The notes beneath the pieces were generated by a model. It saw only the letters and a program-made list of their open reading frames with translations. It made no database searches and was not told where the DNA came from. From Desulfamplus sp. (GTDB lineage Bacteria > Desulfobacterota > Desulfobacteria > Desulfobacterales > Desulfobacteraceae), in contig JADFZQ010000014.1 of assembly GCA_015232455.1 (NCBI GenBank), positions 1-64,000 of the forward strand: DNA of 64,000 bases, given 5' to 3'. Of this stretch, positions 53,301-60,715 are shown one piece after another. The first letter of the stretch is position 1. Each line of letters opens with the position of its first letter. Made by a program: the position numbers and the translations under genes.

Positions 53301-56300
53301 CTTTCTAAACTTGCTTATTTTTCCAATTAATTTGGTCTTATCAATTAGTTCAGTCTTATCAATTAATTGAGTGACATCTTTTTGTAAAAAGTTAGAAAAT
53401 TTATTTTGCTCTATTCCAAATGGATTTTCTCTCTCTTTATCTATCTTTGATTTCGCCAAATAATCAGGTGGAACGATGAACTCTTCAAGCACAACATGAG
53501 AAGATGAACCATCAGTTGTAAGTGAAGCTGCAACTGCTATCCGCCTCTTTTTTTCTCTTACTTTATTATCTCCTGCCTCTTCTTGCATCCAAAAAGCTGG
53601 AAATTTGGGAAAATAAAATGGGTTGGTACTCAATTTAGTATTTTCCAATTTAATATTCTCTGATGCCTTAGTTGTAGCCAAAGAGGTCGCAGGAGATATA
53701 AATTTTGGCAAAGATGGAATAATTTGATGATAAACTGCAAGTGAAGATTGAATTATTGAAAGAAGACCAGAAACGGCGTTTGTATCTCCAAAAGTTGCCG
53801 ATGTTGAAGTAATTGCAAGGTGATTTTTACTTGTTTTGGTTTGATTCGTTTCAAGTTGGCTTTTAGTAATTAAATTTTGTAGAGCGTTTAATTCAATAGA
53901 ATCTTCGTAATAATCTCCGCTTCCGTGTGCTTGATAAAGCCCAACATCAGAAATTGAGATTTCAGCGTCATTTAGAGTGTTTAAAAGTGAGGTTGTGTAA
54001 CTATTATCTTTCTTACCAGACACCACTCCACCTGACGCTGTTCCAGCTCCTTTAATAACAGCATAAATTCTATCACCATCTTTTTGAGCCTGCTCAAGAG
54101 TTTTAAGAACTATAGCTGCCGCACCTTCGGAAGGAAAAACCCCTTTTGTTTTACTGTCAAGTGGGGCAGACTCATCGTAGGAATTAGCGTAATTTCTTAA
54201 TGTCCGATTTAATGTATCCTGCCTTATATCTCCTGACATATCAACACAACCACAAAGGAATGTATTAGTTTCGCCTCTTTGTAAAGATTCTATTGCAATT
54301 TCAATAGCTTTCATGCCCGATGCTGCACCTGAAGAGATTGTAAAACATGGTCCGCCAATTTTAAATTCTCTTGCAACTCTGCTTGCAACAATTCCACCAA
54401 GTGCCCCAAGTGTCCGCTCTGCTGTGAGTGATGGATAAATATTATTATTATCTTCTCTATTTTCTAACTCTTTGTGCAAACAAGTATTGTCAGATTCTTT
54501 GATTTTTAGTTGTCTATTTTTCCAGCTTAGATGAAAGTTGGTTGCACCATAATCAAATTCAATTCCAATTGCTGCACCAAAATCTGTGCGGATTCTCTTT
54601 TTTTCTGGTCTTGGAGATATTCCAGCATCTTTAATTGCACCCATTGCGGCTTTAAGCATAATGATATGTTGAGGCAGTAAATCTTTTATCTGATTTGGCG
54701 GAATGTGAAACTCCCCAGTATATGTGGTTAAATTCTTTATCCATAAACCATTTGACTCTTTAATAGGTTGCTCTTCAAAAATAGATTGCTTTTCAAAATT
54801 TGGATTCTCATAACAGCTATCATAATTAGAGAGACCATCATAATTGGTTTTATTTCCAATACTACTAATACCGCCCCTAAATAGTTGCTTTTTGAAAGAT
54901 TCAAGGTTCATTGCAGCAGATGTGATAACTTCCATTCCAATAATTGCAATTGGTTTTCTCTGAATAGATTTTTCCTTAGATATGGGAACTTGTACCTGAA
55001 CTCTCTCTTTGCAAAACTCCTCAACAAGAATATGGGCATTAATTCCACCAAAACCAAACGCACTAATACCAGCCCTTCTTGCTGCAAAATTATTCTTTTT
55101 ACAACCTCTTAGTAAATCGTTGTTGGCACTACATTTTGGGAGCAAACCACTATTTAAAAGAGCTGGTTTCCACTCTTGCGGCTCTGTTTGAACATAAAAT
55201 GGAGTTGTGTGAAGCGGGCTGTCAGGGGAAGGTTCAGAAAAATTTAAAGAAGGAGGCAGCATTTTTGAATCTATGGCAAGCAAAGTTTTTATAAATCCAG
55301 CAACGCCGGCAGCAGTTAGAAGATGACCTATCATTGACTTTATAGAACCAATTGCACAAATATTTTGAACACCATCTCTTTTTTTGTGAAAAACTCTATC
55401 TCCTGCTTTATGGAAATCAGCTTTTATATTTTGAGATTCCATTCTTGTTTTATTTTGCTTAACAACATTATAACTTTCAATTAATCCAGCATCTTGCCAA
55501 AGAGCTGCCAAAGAATTAAGCTCGATATTATCTCCAACTGGTGTTCCAGAGCCATGACACTCAATATATTGGACATCAGAAGGCAGCCAGCCAGCACTCT
55601 TGTAAGCATTTTTCATAGCACGAACCTGCCCCTCTGACGCTGGAGCAACAAGATTACCCTCAATATCGTTTGACCAACCAGCACCAGCAATAACTCCCCA
55701 AATATGGTCGCCGCATTTAATTGCATCTTCAAGACGCTTTAAAACAACAATCCCAGCACCTTCACCAACCACAAGACCATCTGCATTTTTATCAAAAGGT
55801 GAGCATCTGCCTGATGGAGATAATGCTCTAAGTTGTGTAAAACCAATTTGAGTATAAAGAGAATCTGGTCGTGATACTCCGCCTGCAACCATCATATCAA
55901 CCTTACCAGAATCTAATTTTTCACAGGCAATTTTAATTGCATAAAGCGAAGATGCACAAGCTGCATCAAGGGTGAAACTTCCACCCATCAAACCCATTGC
56001 CTGTGCAAGAATAGCCGCTGGTGCAGAGACCATTTTTGCTGAAAGGGCATCTAAAGCTGTAATGGAATCTAAATTAGAATTTGCAATGGATAAATTAGGA
56101 GTAATAATGGAATTGAAATTAGGATTTATGGTCAAAAAGGCTTGCATACCATTTGGCGGGCAAGCTCTTTTTTGTTCCATAACTATCTGCCAAGCAAGTT
56201 CAGATGATTTGGCAGTCGGCAGAGCAATTGCAGCTAAAACAACCCCTGTTTTTTTTCTTATCTCTTGATTACTCCAACATTGAGATAAAGCGTCTCGCCC

Positions 56301-56588
56301 TGTATGGAGAACCATCTTGTGCAGTGGATCAAGTCCAAGCAATATATCAGAAGAAATCAAAAAATCAGAAGAGTCAAATTCAAATCTATCTACAACTCCT
56401 GCTCTTTTAGAACAAGCTGTGTCTGGTCTGTAATCTGAGGCAATTACCTCTTGAGCATCTATAATCCAACGCTCTTGTGGAATATCAATTATGGATTCTC
56501 TCTTTTCCATGATATTGCGGTTAAACTCTTTTGTATTAAGAGAGTCGGGAAATATACAAGAGATTCCTACTACGGCAATTTTATTCAT
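50319..56588 (-). CDS. PfaC/Pfa3-like multidomain synthase (KS-CLF-AT-DH-DH)
   Basis: The 2089-residue iterative synthase starts with ketosynthase 1 (1-~480), which is active: Cys211 in LDAACASS, His in ECHGSGTPVGD and in SMIGHLLTAAG. KS 2 (~520-1000) is chain-length-factor-like: the Cys position is Ala (ISSGAASG, ~750) and the last His is Asp (FGDTNAVSG). An acyltransferase follows (~1110-1430, GHSLGETAGL at ~1200), then a low-complexity linker (~1440-1620) with six NEQVE repeats. Hotdog dehydratase 1 (~1640-1790) lacks the His (EAGQADLFLCSWLGID type), while dehydratase 2 has CHFVDDMVMPGTLMYE near 1942. No ACP motif is present. The order matches PfaC with AT, as in myxobacterial Pfa3. Other Pfa subunits are not in the window. 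Confidence 0.85.
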   Translation of the reverse strand: MNKIAVVGISCIFPDSLNTKEFNRNIMEKRESIIDIPQERWIIDAQEVIASDYRPDTACSKRAGVVDRFEFDSSDFLISSDILLGLDPLHKMVLHTGRDALSQCWSNQEIRKKTGVVLAAIALPTAKSSELAWQIVMEQKRACPPNGMQAFLTINPNFNSIITPNLSIANSNLDSITALDALSAKMVSAPAAILAQAMGLMGGSFTLDAACASSLYAIKIACEKLDSGKVDMMVAGGVSRPDSLYTQIGFTQLRALSPSGRCSPFDKNADGLVVGEGAGIVVLKRLEDAIKCGDHIWGVIAGAGWSNDIEGNLVAPASEGQVRAMKNAYKSAGWLPSDVQYIECHGSGTPVGDNIELNSLAALWQDAGLIESYNVVKQNKTRMESQNIKADFHKAGDRVFHKKRDGVQNICAIGSIKSMIGHLLTAAGVAGFIKTLLAIDSKMLPPSLNFSEPSPDSPLHTTPFYVQTEPQEWKPALLNSGLLPKCSANNDLLRGCKKNNFAARRAGISAFGFGGINAHILVEEFCKERVQVQVPISKEKSIQRKPIAIIGMEVITSAAMNLESFKKQLFRGGISSIGNKTNYDGLSNYDSCYENPNFEKQSIFEEQPIKESNGLWIKNLTTYTGEFHIPPNQIKDLLPQHIIMLKAAMGAIKDAGISPRPEKKRIRTDFGAAIGIEFDYGATNFHLSWKNRQLKIKESDNTCLHKELENREDNNNIYPSLTAERTLGALGGIVASRVAREFKIGGPCFTISSGAASGMKAIEIAIESLQRGETNTFLCGCVDMSGDIRQDTLNRTLRNYANSYDESAPLDSKTKGVFPSEGAAAIVLKTLEQAQKDGDRIYAVIKGAGTASGGVVSGKKDNSYTTSLLNTLNDAEISISDVGLYQAHGSGDYYEDSIELNALQNLITKSQLETNQTKTSKNHLAITSTSATFGDTNAVSGLLSIIQSSLAVYHQIIPSLPKFISPATSLATTKASENIKLENTKLSTNPFYFPKFPAFWMQEEAGDNKVREKKRRIAVAASLTTDGSSSHVVLEEFIVPPDYLAKSKIDKERENPFGIEQNKFSNFLQKDVTQLIDKTELIDKTKLIGKISKFRKIAKAGKIAFLYPGSGNHFIGMGRKLGIMFPDILRQMEESGASLNRRILPDLYYPKRLSYEDGWEQDALNLINSHAHNMIFGQVSFGVFMTRIAEKFGLKPDVCIGHSLGETAGLFSLGVWSDPEDMLKRMEKSDLFTKKLSGDYIAAKKAWGLKDSDTPQWRVAAINRSKDFVKSIIKSAQSESKSGRYDKLYLLIVNTYDECVIGGSAEQLENFIKETGCGAMYLDGVVTVHCPIAKECEEEYLNLHKFECNPPENIDFYSCYSGKKYTPSTEATAQSILNQALYGFDYTELIENAWNDGVRIFIEMGPGSSCTRAVSKILANKPHLAVSLSASSKDEDEEITLYKALDTLFSSSALIEDAGLLDSNLNAILTNEQVEINEQVEINEQVEINEQVEINEQVEINEQVETHGIESLQYNINKNPAPEIFKSGKITADAHVKFLEFSQKNMLALERQFSCLTQIASQLIESPEIVSQLSSPELTSQSNSPEFDYQLIHSSETASQLLHLSRPQTLPLEPKEPSPLFDRNMCMEFATGLASNVLGDSFKIIDTYPVRVRLPDEPLMLVDRIMDIQGQMLSLNSGKIITQHDVKPDVWYLDGGKAPVSISIEAGQADLFLCSWLGIDHAVKGRRRYRLLDAKVTFHRTLPEQNETIEYHIEIERFLKQGDIYLFFFHYQGFINIRNNTKIKPELLISMRDGCAGFFTLDEVKNSGGIILKKEELEPITKDNIKSCIPQKEVIKFSPVIPVYRESYTDEQVEHLRVGNLEACFGKQFEKILLGKNLRLPGIRVSENNISEECIEEKLTNNKGRMHLIDRVLELDPNGGRFGLGFISAEADIHPDDWFLTCHFVDDMVMPGTLMYECCAHALRIFTQRIGWITTKDEPFYDIIQGVESDLKCRGPVTTETKKARYEIEIKEIGYKSVSDDKTGLLIANQLLYGNKEHFIETIEEVYEPYIIADTHMFSDDHRIVLYKNMGMRIVGLPKREIELFWNKR
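52052..52079. repeat. Palindromic element core translated inside the PfaC-like gene
   Basis: GTAGAGAC and GTCTCTAC arms, with an imperfect middle (TCAATGCCGTGC), match the GTAGAGACGCA...TGCGTCTCTAC cores at 18849 and 59073. Here the bases encode the linker residues VETHGIESLQ on the minus strand without breaking the frame. Confidence 0.7.
52071..52178 (-). repeat. Six 18-bp tandem repeats in the PfaC-like gene
   Basis: Six consecutive 18-bp units (plus strand AATCTCTACCTGTTCGTT; the first unit begins CG and the first two carry TTG for CTG) encode NEQVEI six times, residues ~1471-1506. The first unit overlaps the right arm of the palindromic element, so the array looks like slippage expansion starting at that element. 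Confidence 0.95.
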
Positions 56589-56624
56589 AATTAAGAATTT
56601 TATTAGTTACTCTACTGATAAGTT

Positions 56625-56730
56625 ATACTGTTCAAGGTCATAAAATTGAGTTCTTCCTAAACTGTATAGACGCACGGACGTGCGTCTATACTTAAATATA
56701 AAAAACTCAATTCATGCCCACTTAGAGTAT
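56625..56730. repeat. Complete dispersed palindromic element (106 bp)
   Basis: Outer arms ATACTGTTCAAGGTCATAAA + ATTGAGTT and AACTCAATTCATGCCCACTT + AGAGTAT are imperfect inverted repeats. Inside is the perfect hairpin GTATAGACGCAC-GGAC-GTGCGTCTATAC (56664-56691). It fills the gap between the zinc-ribbon gene stop and the PfaC-like gene start. It has no coding capacity, as expected of a MITE or REP-type sequence. Confidence 0.8.
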
Positions 56731-56743
56731 ATGATTTTATAGG

Positions 56744-57058
56744 CTATTTATACTCAGGGTTGTTTAATTGAGAAGTTTTTACTCTGTTCCATAACATATA
56801 TCCTAAATCAAACTTATTGATAAGGATAGAAGCAGAGGCAAGAAGCCTTGCAGATTCAGGAGAGTAAAAGAGGGTAAGCGAACGGCGTGCATGAAAAAAC
56901 ATCTCGTGGAAATGGCTTTGCTCAAATGCAGCAATAGCTTTTTGTTGATGATACATTGCTTGGTTTTTTATATCCATAATTTGTCCAAGATAAGTTTTGC
57001 ATCGATGGCACTCTTTTAAATCTTCCAACTGTGCATTACATACAGGGCATAATGTCAT
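56744..57058 (-). CDS. Small zinc-ribbon protein
   Basis: From the ATG at 57058 (AAGGA 7 bases upstream; an ATG at 57064 is also open) the product has 104 residues. CPVC and CHRC, 14 residues apart, form a zinc ribbon at the N-terminus. The remainder is helical with a TPR-like HFHEMFFHARRSLTLF and SARLLASASILINKF. It lies between the Hsp70-like gene and the PfaC-like gene on the same strand and could be a client-binding part of the chaperone cluster. I do not know the family. Confidence 0.65.
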   Translation of the reverse strand: MTLCPVCNAQLEDLKECHRCKTYLGQIMDIKNQAMYHQQKAIAAFEQSHFHEMFFHARRSLTLFYSPESARLLASASILINKFDLGYMLWNRVKTSQLNNPEYK

Positions 57059-57105
57059 AAACAATCCTTGTTAGATTACTCTTAAAATGGTTATTATAAA
57101 AATAT

Positions 57106-57134
57106 ATTTGACAACTTTTGAAAAGTTGTCAAAT
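57106..57134 (-). repeat. TTTGACAA hairpin repeat after the Hsp70 gene
   Basis: ATTTGACAACTTTT and AAAAGTTGTCAAAT are perfect 14-base arms around one G. On the minus strand it is followed by ATATATTTTTATAAT, so it may work as a weak terminator 44 bp behind the Hsp70-like gene. The same core is found at 41542-41576. Confidence 0.65.
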
Positions 57135-57177
57135 CTCTAAATGTCAGCAATAACTATAGTAGGCTAAAGCCGACTGA

Positions 57178-58992
57178 CTACTCAATATAAAAGATAATAT
57201 CTTCAAGCTCTTGTCCAATCTCCCTTGCTTTGGATATATCGCCTTCTGCTAAAGCATCTTGTATATCTTCTATTAAATTTATAATCTCATTTTTATCTTC
57301 ATCTGATGCCTTGTCCATAGATTCTCTTGCATTGTTCATAAGAATCTCAAGGTCAGAAGGAGCTGCAATGTTTCCAGAATTTGAATCACCTGATTCAAAT
57401 TTCTCTTTTCCACCAATACGATTTAAAGCAAGATCATCTTCATAGCCATCACCATATTGATAATCATCTTGATCTGAACTTGATGACCAAACCTTCTCTA
57501 TTTTACTTCTCGATAAGTTTAGCCTATCTTCTTCAATTGTTGCAAAGGCATTTTGAATTACTCCATTGATCTCTTTGCCACTATCTTTCTCAACAGCCTT
57601 AATCTTTAATATCCCGTTTATATCAAGTTCATATTTTAGAATGATTACACTCTGTTCTGGTAGGTTAGGTGTCAATTTAAACTTAAATTTTCCAATCTCC
57701 ACATTATCAAGAGCATTTGGCTCTTCTCCTTGATAAACAAGAATTTCGACCTGTTCTTGACCATCATACATAGTACCAAAGGCTTCACTTTTAATAGCAG
57801 GCAATTTTGAATTTCTCTTAATAAGTGGAACAAATAAAGTTCTGCATAACATACCATTTAACTCACCAAAAGCAGATGTTCCAAAAGTGTATGGCGTAAT
57901 ATCTAAAAGCAGCGTGTCAGATTCAATGCCCATCTCACGACCTGCTTGTATTGCAGCACCCATTGCAACACAAAGATCAGGATCAATTCCTTGATGCGGC
58001 ACTTTGTTAAATTTTTTTTCTAACATCTCTGAAATAGCAGGAATTCGGGTAGAGCCACCCACAAGGATAATTTTATCTAAAGCTGACGGCAGCATTGCTG
58101 CATCTTTTAAAGCCTGATTTACAGACTCCATTGTCTTTTGCAGATAATCGTCAATCGCCATTTCAAACTCTGTTCTTGATAGCTCAAAGGAGAGATGGAC
58201 ATCAGCACCACTATCTCTTTTTGCGATAAAATCCTCTTGTATCATGGCAAATGGAGCTGAGGATAGCTCTATTTTTGCTTGCTCCGCAGCCTGTTTCACT
58301 CTTGCCATTGCTGATGGCTGATTTGTGATGTCAACACTAAACCGCTCTTTTAGGTGGTCGATCAATATCTTTTCAATCTCATAGTCAAAATCGTCTCCAC
58401 CAAGATGGTTATCACCAGTTGATGCTAAAACCTCTACAACTCCATCTTCAATTCTTACAATAGAGACATCAAATGTTCCACCACCAAGATCATAGACCAT
58501 AATGCGTTGAGATTCTGACTCTCCAGTTTCATACACAAGAGCCGCTGCTGTTGGTTCATTTAAGATTCTAAGAACTGTAAGCCCCGCAATCTCTCCAGCT
58601 TCTCTTGTTGCCTGACGTTGTGCATCAGTAAAATAGGCTGGCGTGGTAATAACTGCTTTTGATATTTTTTGACCAATTGCTCTCTCAGCACGCTCTTTAA
58701 GTTCACGAAGAATAAAAGCTGATATTTCTTGAGGAGTGTAAAATTGTCCATTAAGGGCAATCTGCTCATTTGTTCCCATTAACCTTTTTATTGAAAGCAC
58801 TGTATTTTGAGGATAAAGAATAGCTTGATTTTTTGCTATTCTACCAACAATAATGTTATTTGAGGTATCAAGACTTACACATGATGGAACAATTCCATAG
58901 TCATTTTCTTTGATTACTTCGGGTTTTCCATTGATAATAAATGCCACTTCTGAGTTTGTAGTCCCAAGGTCTATACCAATTACTGGTTCCAT
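57178..58992 (-). CDS. Hsp70 (DnaK-like) chaperone, divergent
   Basis: The 604-residue Hsp70 has ATPase motifs GIDLGTTNSEVAFI, ITTPAYFTDAQRQATREAG, ILNEPTAAALVYE, VYDLGGGTFDVSIV and ILVGGSTRIPAI. The substrate domain contains LLLDITPYTFGTSAFGELNG and a beta-sandwich diverged from DnaK. The lid is short with an acidic insertion (SSSSDQDDYQYGDGYEDD). The length is below the ~638 of DnaK. It is clustered with its own GrpE and a J-like protein, so I regard it as a dedicated paralogue, not the general DnaK. AAGGA precedes the ATG. Confidence 0.92.
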   Translation of the reverse strand: MEPVIGIDLGTTNSEVAFIINGKPEVIKENDYGIVPSCVSLDTSNNIIVGRIAKNQAILYPQNTVLSIKRLMGTNEQIALNGQFYTPQEISAFILRELKERAERAIGQKISKAVITTPAYFTDAQRQATREAGEIAGLTVLRILNEPTAAALVYETGESESQRIMVYDLGGGTFDVSIVRIEDGVVEVLASTGDNHLGGDDFDYEIEKILIDHLKERFSVDITNQPSAMARVKQAAEQAKIELSSAPFAMIQEDFIAKRDSGADVHLSFELSRTEFEMAIDDYLQKTMESVNQALKDAAMLPSALDKIILVGGSTRIPAISEMLEKKFNKVPHQGIDPDLCVAMGAAIQAGREMGIESDTLLLDITPYTFGTSAFGELNGMLCRTLFVPLIKRNSKLPAIKSEAFGTMYDGQEQVEILVYQGEEPNALDNVEIGKFKFKLTPNLPEQSVIILKYELDINGILKIKAVEKDSGKEINGVIQNAFATIEEDRLNLSRSKIEKVWSSSSDQDDYQYGDGYEDDLALNRIGGKEKFESGDSNSGNIAAPSDLEILMNNARESMDKASDEDKNEIINLIEDIQDALAEGDISKAREIGQELEDIIFYIE

Positions 58993-59052
58993 TAACTATT
59001 TTTCCTTAAAGTTCCATTACAAAGTAATATTTTTATAATGCTCTCGGTTGTA

Positions 59053-59136
59053 AGTTGAGTTTTACCTAAACTGTAGAGATGTATGTCCGTGCGTCTCTAT
59101 TAAAATATAAAAAGCTCAATTCACGCCAGCTTAGAG
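59053..59136. repeat. Dispersed palindromic element (copy with diverged core)
   Basis: The core GTAGAGATGTATGTCCGTGC + GTCTCTAT is flanked by AGTTGAGTTTTACCTAAACT on the left and AAAGCTCAATTCACGCCAGC + TTAGAG on the right, matching 56625-56730. A further solitary right-arm copy (ACTGTTCAATTTGTGCCTGC + TTAGAGTATA) lies at about 59226-59255. Both are in the 290-bp gap between the GrpE and Hsp70 genes. Confidence 0.75.
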
Positions 59137-59282
59137 AATAAAATATAATATGATGGCCGTTTAAAATATAATATGAAAATAGGGGCGATAAAGCCAATCG
59201 CCCCTAAGATTTAACTGCTGATTATACTGTTCAATTTGTGCCTGCTTAGAGTATATTTTTTATATTACCGCCACTTAAAAAT

Positions 59283-60218
59283 TTAAGAGCTTGAACTCTG
59301 AGCAACAATAACCTTAGCAAATCTCAATACTTCTCGACCTCTTACAAATCCTCCAGATATAGTTTCAATAACCATTCCATTCTCTAAACCAGCAGCATCT
59401 CTTGTTTCAACAACTTTCATAGTTTCTGGATTAAATGGCACATTGTCTGTCTGTATCGGCTCAATATCCATAATAGAGAGAGCTTTATCAAATCGGTTAA
59501 TTGCCATCTCATAGCCTTCGCATATTGTGTGTATATCTTTAGGCGGACGGTAAAAAAAACCTTTCCTATTTGCCATCTCAACACTTGCACGATAACCTCT
59601 AACTAATGAATCACGCACGTCAAAAAAAGAAGAAGCAGATTTTTTTTCACTGTTCAATCTAATATTTTGCTCAAGCTGGGCAATCTGATTTGTCTTCTCT
59701 TTAAAGAGAGTATAGATTTGTCCATATTCATCTGTAACACCTTTTACACTATTAAGGGCGTTAAGTGTTCTATTTTGCTCTCTATTTTGCATTTTGATCT
59801 CTTGCCTTAGTGCTGTAAACTCAGATAACATTGTATAGAGATCACAGGCATCAGGAGTTGCTGTCATAACAGGCGGCTGTTCTGAAGGTATCTCGGATAA
59901 CCATAATTTAAAATCTTCAAGTGCATTAATCTTCCACTCTACCTCAGTTATAGGAGGTTGTTGTTCTTCTACTAAATGCTCTTTATTTTTAGAAAAAATA
60001 CCTACTCCTTTAAAAAAGTTAGGCAATCTAAAATTATTTTTATCTGTTATGAAATTTTTTATATAGATGATTAATTTTGTAGAATAATTTTTTATTGGTT
60101 TAAATATTTTTTCATTAAGAAATAACGCAATATTTTTCACAATGTTTTTAATGAACAATACAAATCTGTTCATAAACATAGAGACTCTACCCATAAGCTC
60201 ACTTGATTTAAAGTTCAT
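59283..60218 (-). CDS. grpE: GrpE nucleotide exchange factor with long basic N-terminus
   Basis: The C-terminal half has GrpE features. A long coiled coil (MLSEFTALRQEIKMQNREQN) is followed by the beta-wing with PFNPETMKVVETRDAAG and GGFVRGREVLRFAKVIV, which opens the Hsp70 nucleotide pocket. The first ~75 residues are hydrophobic and Lys-rich (FVLFIKNIVKNIALFLNEK), absent from normal ~200-residue GrpE, and could attach the protein to a membrane. It sits between the J-like and Hsp70 genes. Confidence 0.85.
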   Translation of the reverse strand: MNFKSSELMGRVSMFMNRFVLFIKNIVKNIALFLNEKIFKPIKNYSTKLIIYIKNFITDKNNFRLPNFFKGVGIFSKNKEHLVEEQQPPITEVEWKINALEDFKLWLSEIPSEQPPVMTATPDACDLYTMLSEFTALRQEIKMQNREQNRTLNALNSVKGVTDEYGQIYTLFKEKTNQIAQLEQNIRLNSEKKSASSFFDVRDSLVRGYRASVEMANRKGFFYRPPKDIHTICEGYEMAINRFDKALSIMDIEPIQTDNVPFNPETMKVVETRDAAGLENGMVIETISGGFVRGREVLRFAKVIVAQSSSS

Positions 60219-60347
60219 ATCTACCTATCCTTATTAATTTTATTTTGTTTTGAAAAGACTTGTTCTTTTAAGTATTTATATGCAAGTAGAGAGACACAAA
60301 CGCATATCCCTAATTGTATAATTATGCCATATTGTTATTCAATGTTT

Positions 60348-60644
60348 TCATTCCTCAATTGCTCTTAGCAACTCTCTTAGTCCGATCTTTCTCTTCTCAA
60401 ATTTAACAGAGTCTGCAAGCTCTTTTAGTGTATTATCAAACTCTACATCACGCAAAGCAGAAAATAACCTTGATTTTACCCTATTTCTTTGGTTTTTCAC
60501 AGATTCATAAGCAGATGTAATCTTCTGGAACTCTACAGGATACTGTTCAGGTGTAAATTTCTTAACAAGCTCAAGATACCTTTTTCTAATATCTTGATCC
60601 GAAGCATCTATCGGAAGATCAAGAGTAAGAAATGACTTTAACAT
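60348..60644 (-). CDS. J-domain-like protein lacking HPD
   Basis: This 98-residue protein opens LKSFLTLDLPIDASDQDIRK, then RYLELVKKFTPEQYPVEFQK, then ITSAYESVKNQ. These correspond to helices I-III of a J domain, but the HPD tripeptide that triggers Hsp70 ATP hydrolysis reads TPE. Only the J-like part plus a short helical tail is present, without a Gly/Phe region or zinc fingers. Position in the Hsp70-GrpE cluster supports a chaperone role. It might recruit clients without stimulating ATPase activity. Confidence 0.75.
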   Translation of the reverse strand: MLKSFLTLDLPIDASDQDIRKRYLELVKKFTPEQYPVEFQKITSAYESVKNQRNRVKSRLFSALRDVEFDNTLKELADSVKFEKRKIGLRELLRAIEE

Positions 60645-60715
60645 ATTAAATCCCTTTGATTAAATTTTCTCTATACAATTTGCAAAATTAGAATTGCTGG
60701 AAATAACCATGACCA

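Noticed and set aside
57178-58992. Calling the Hsp70 gene the general dnaK or hscA
   Set aside because: The shortened lid, diverged substrate domain and private GrpE/J-like neighbours fit neither the general dnaK operon nor an iron-sulphur isc cluster, so no symbol is given.
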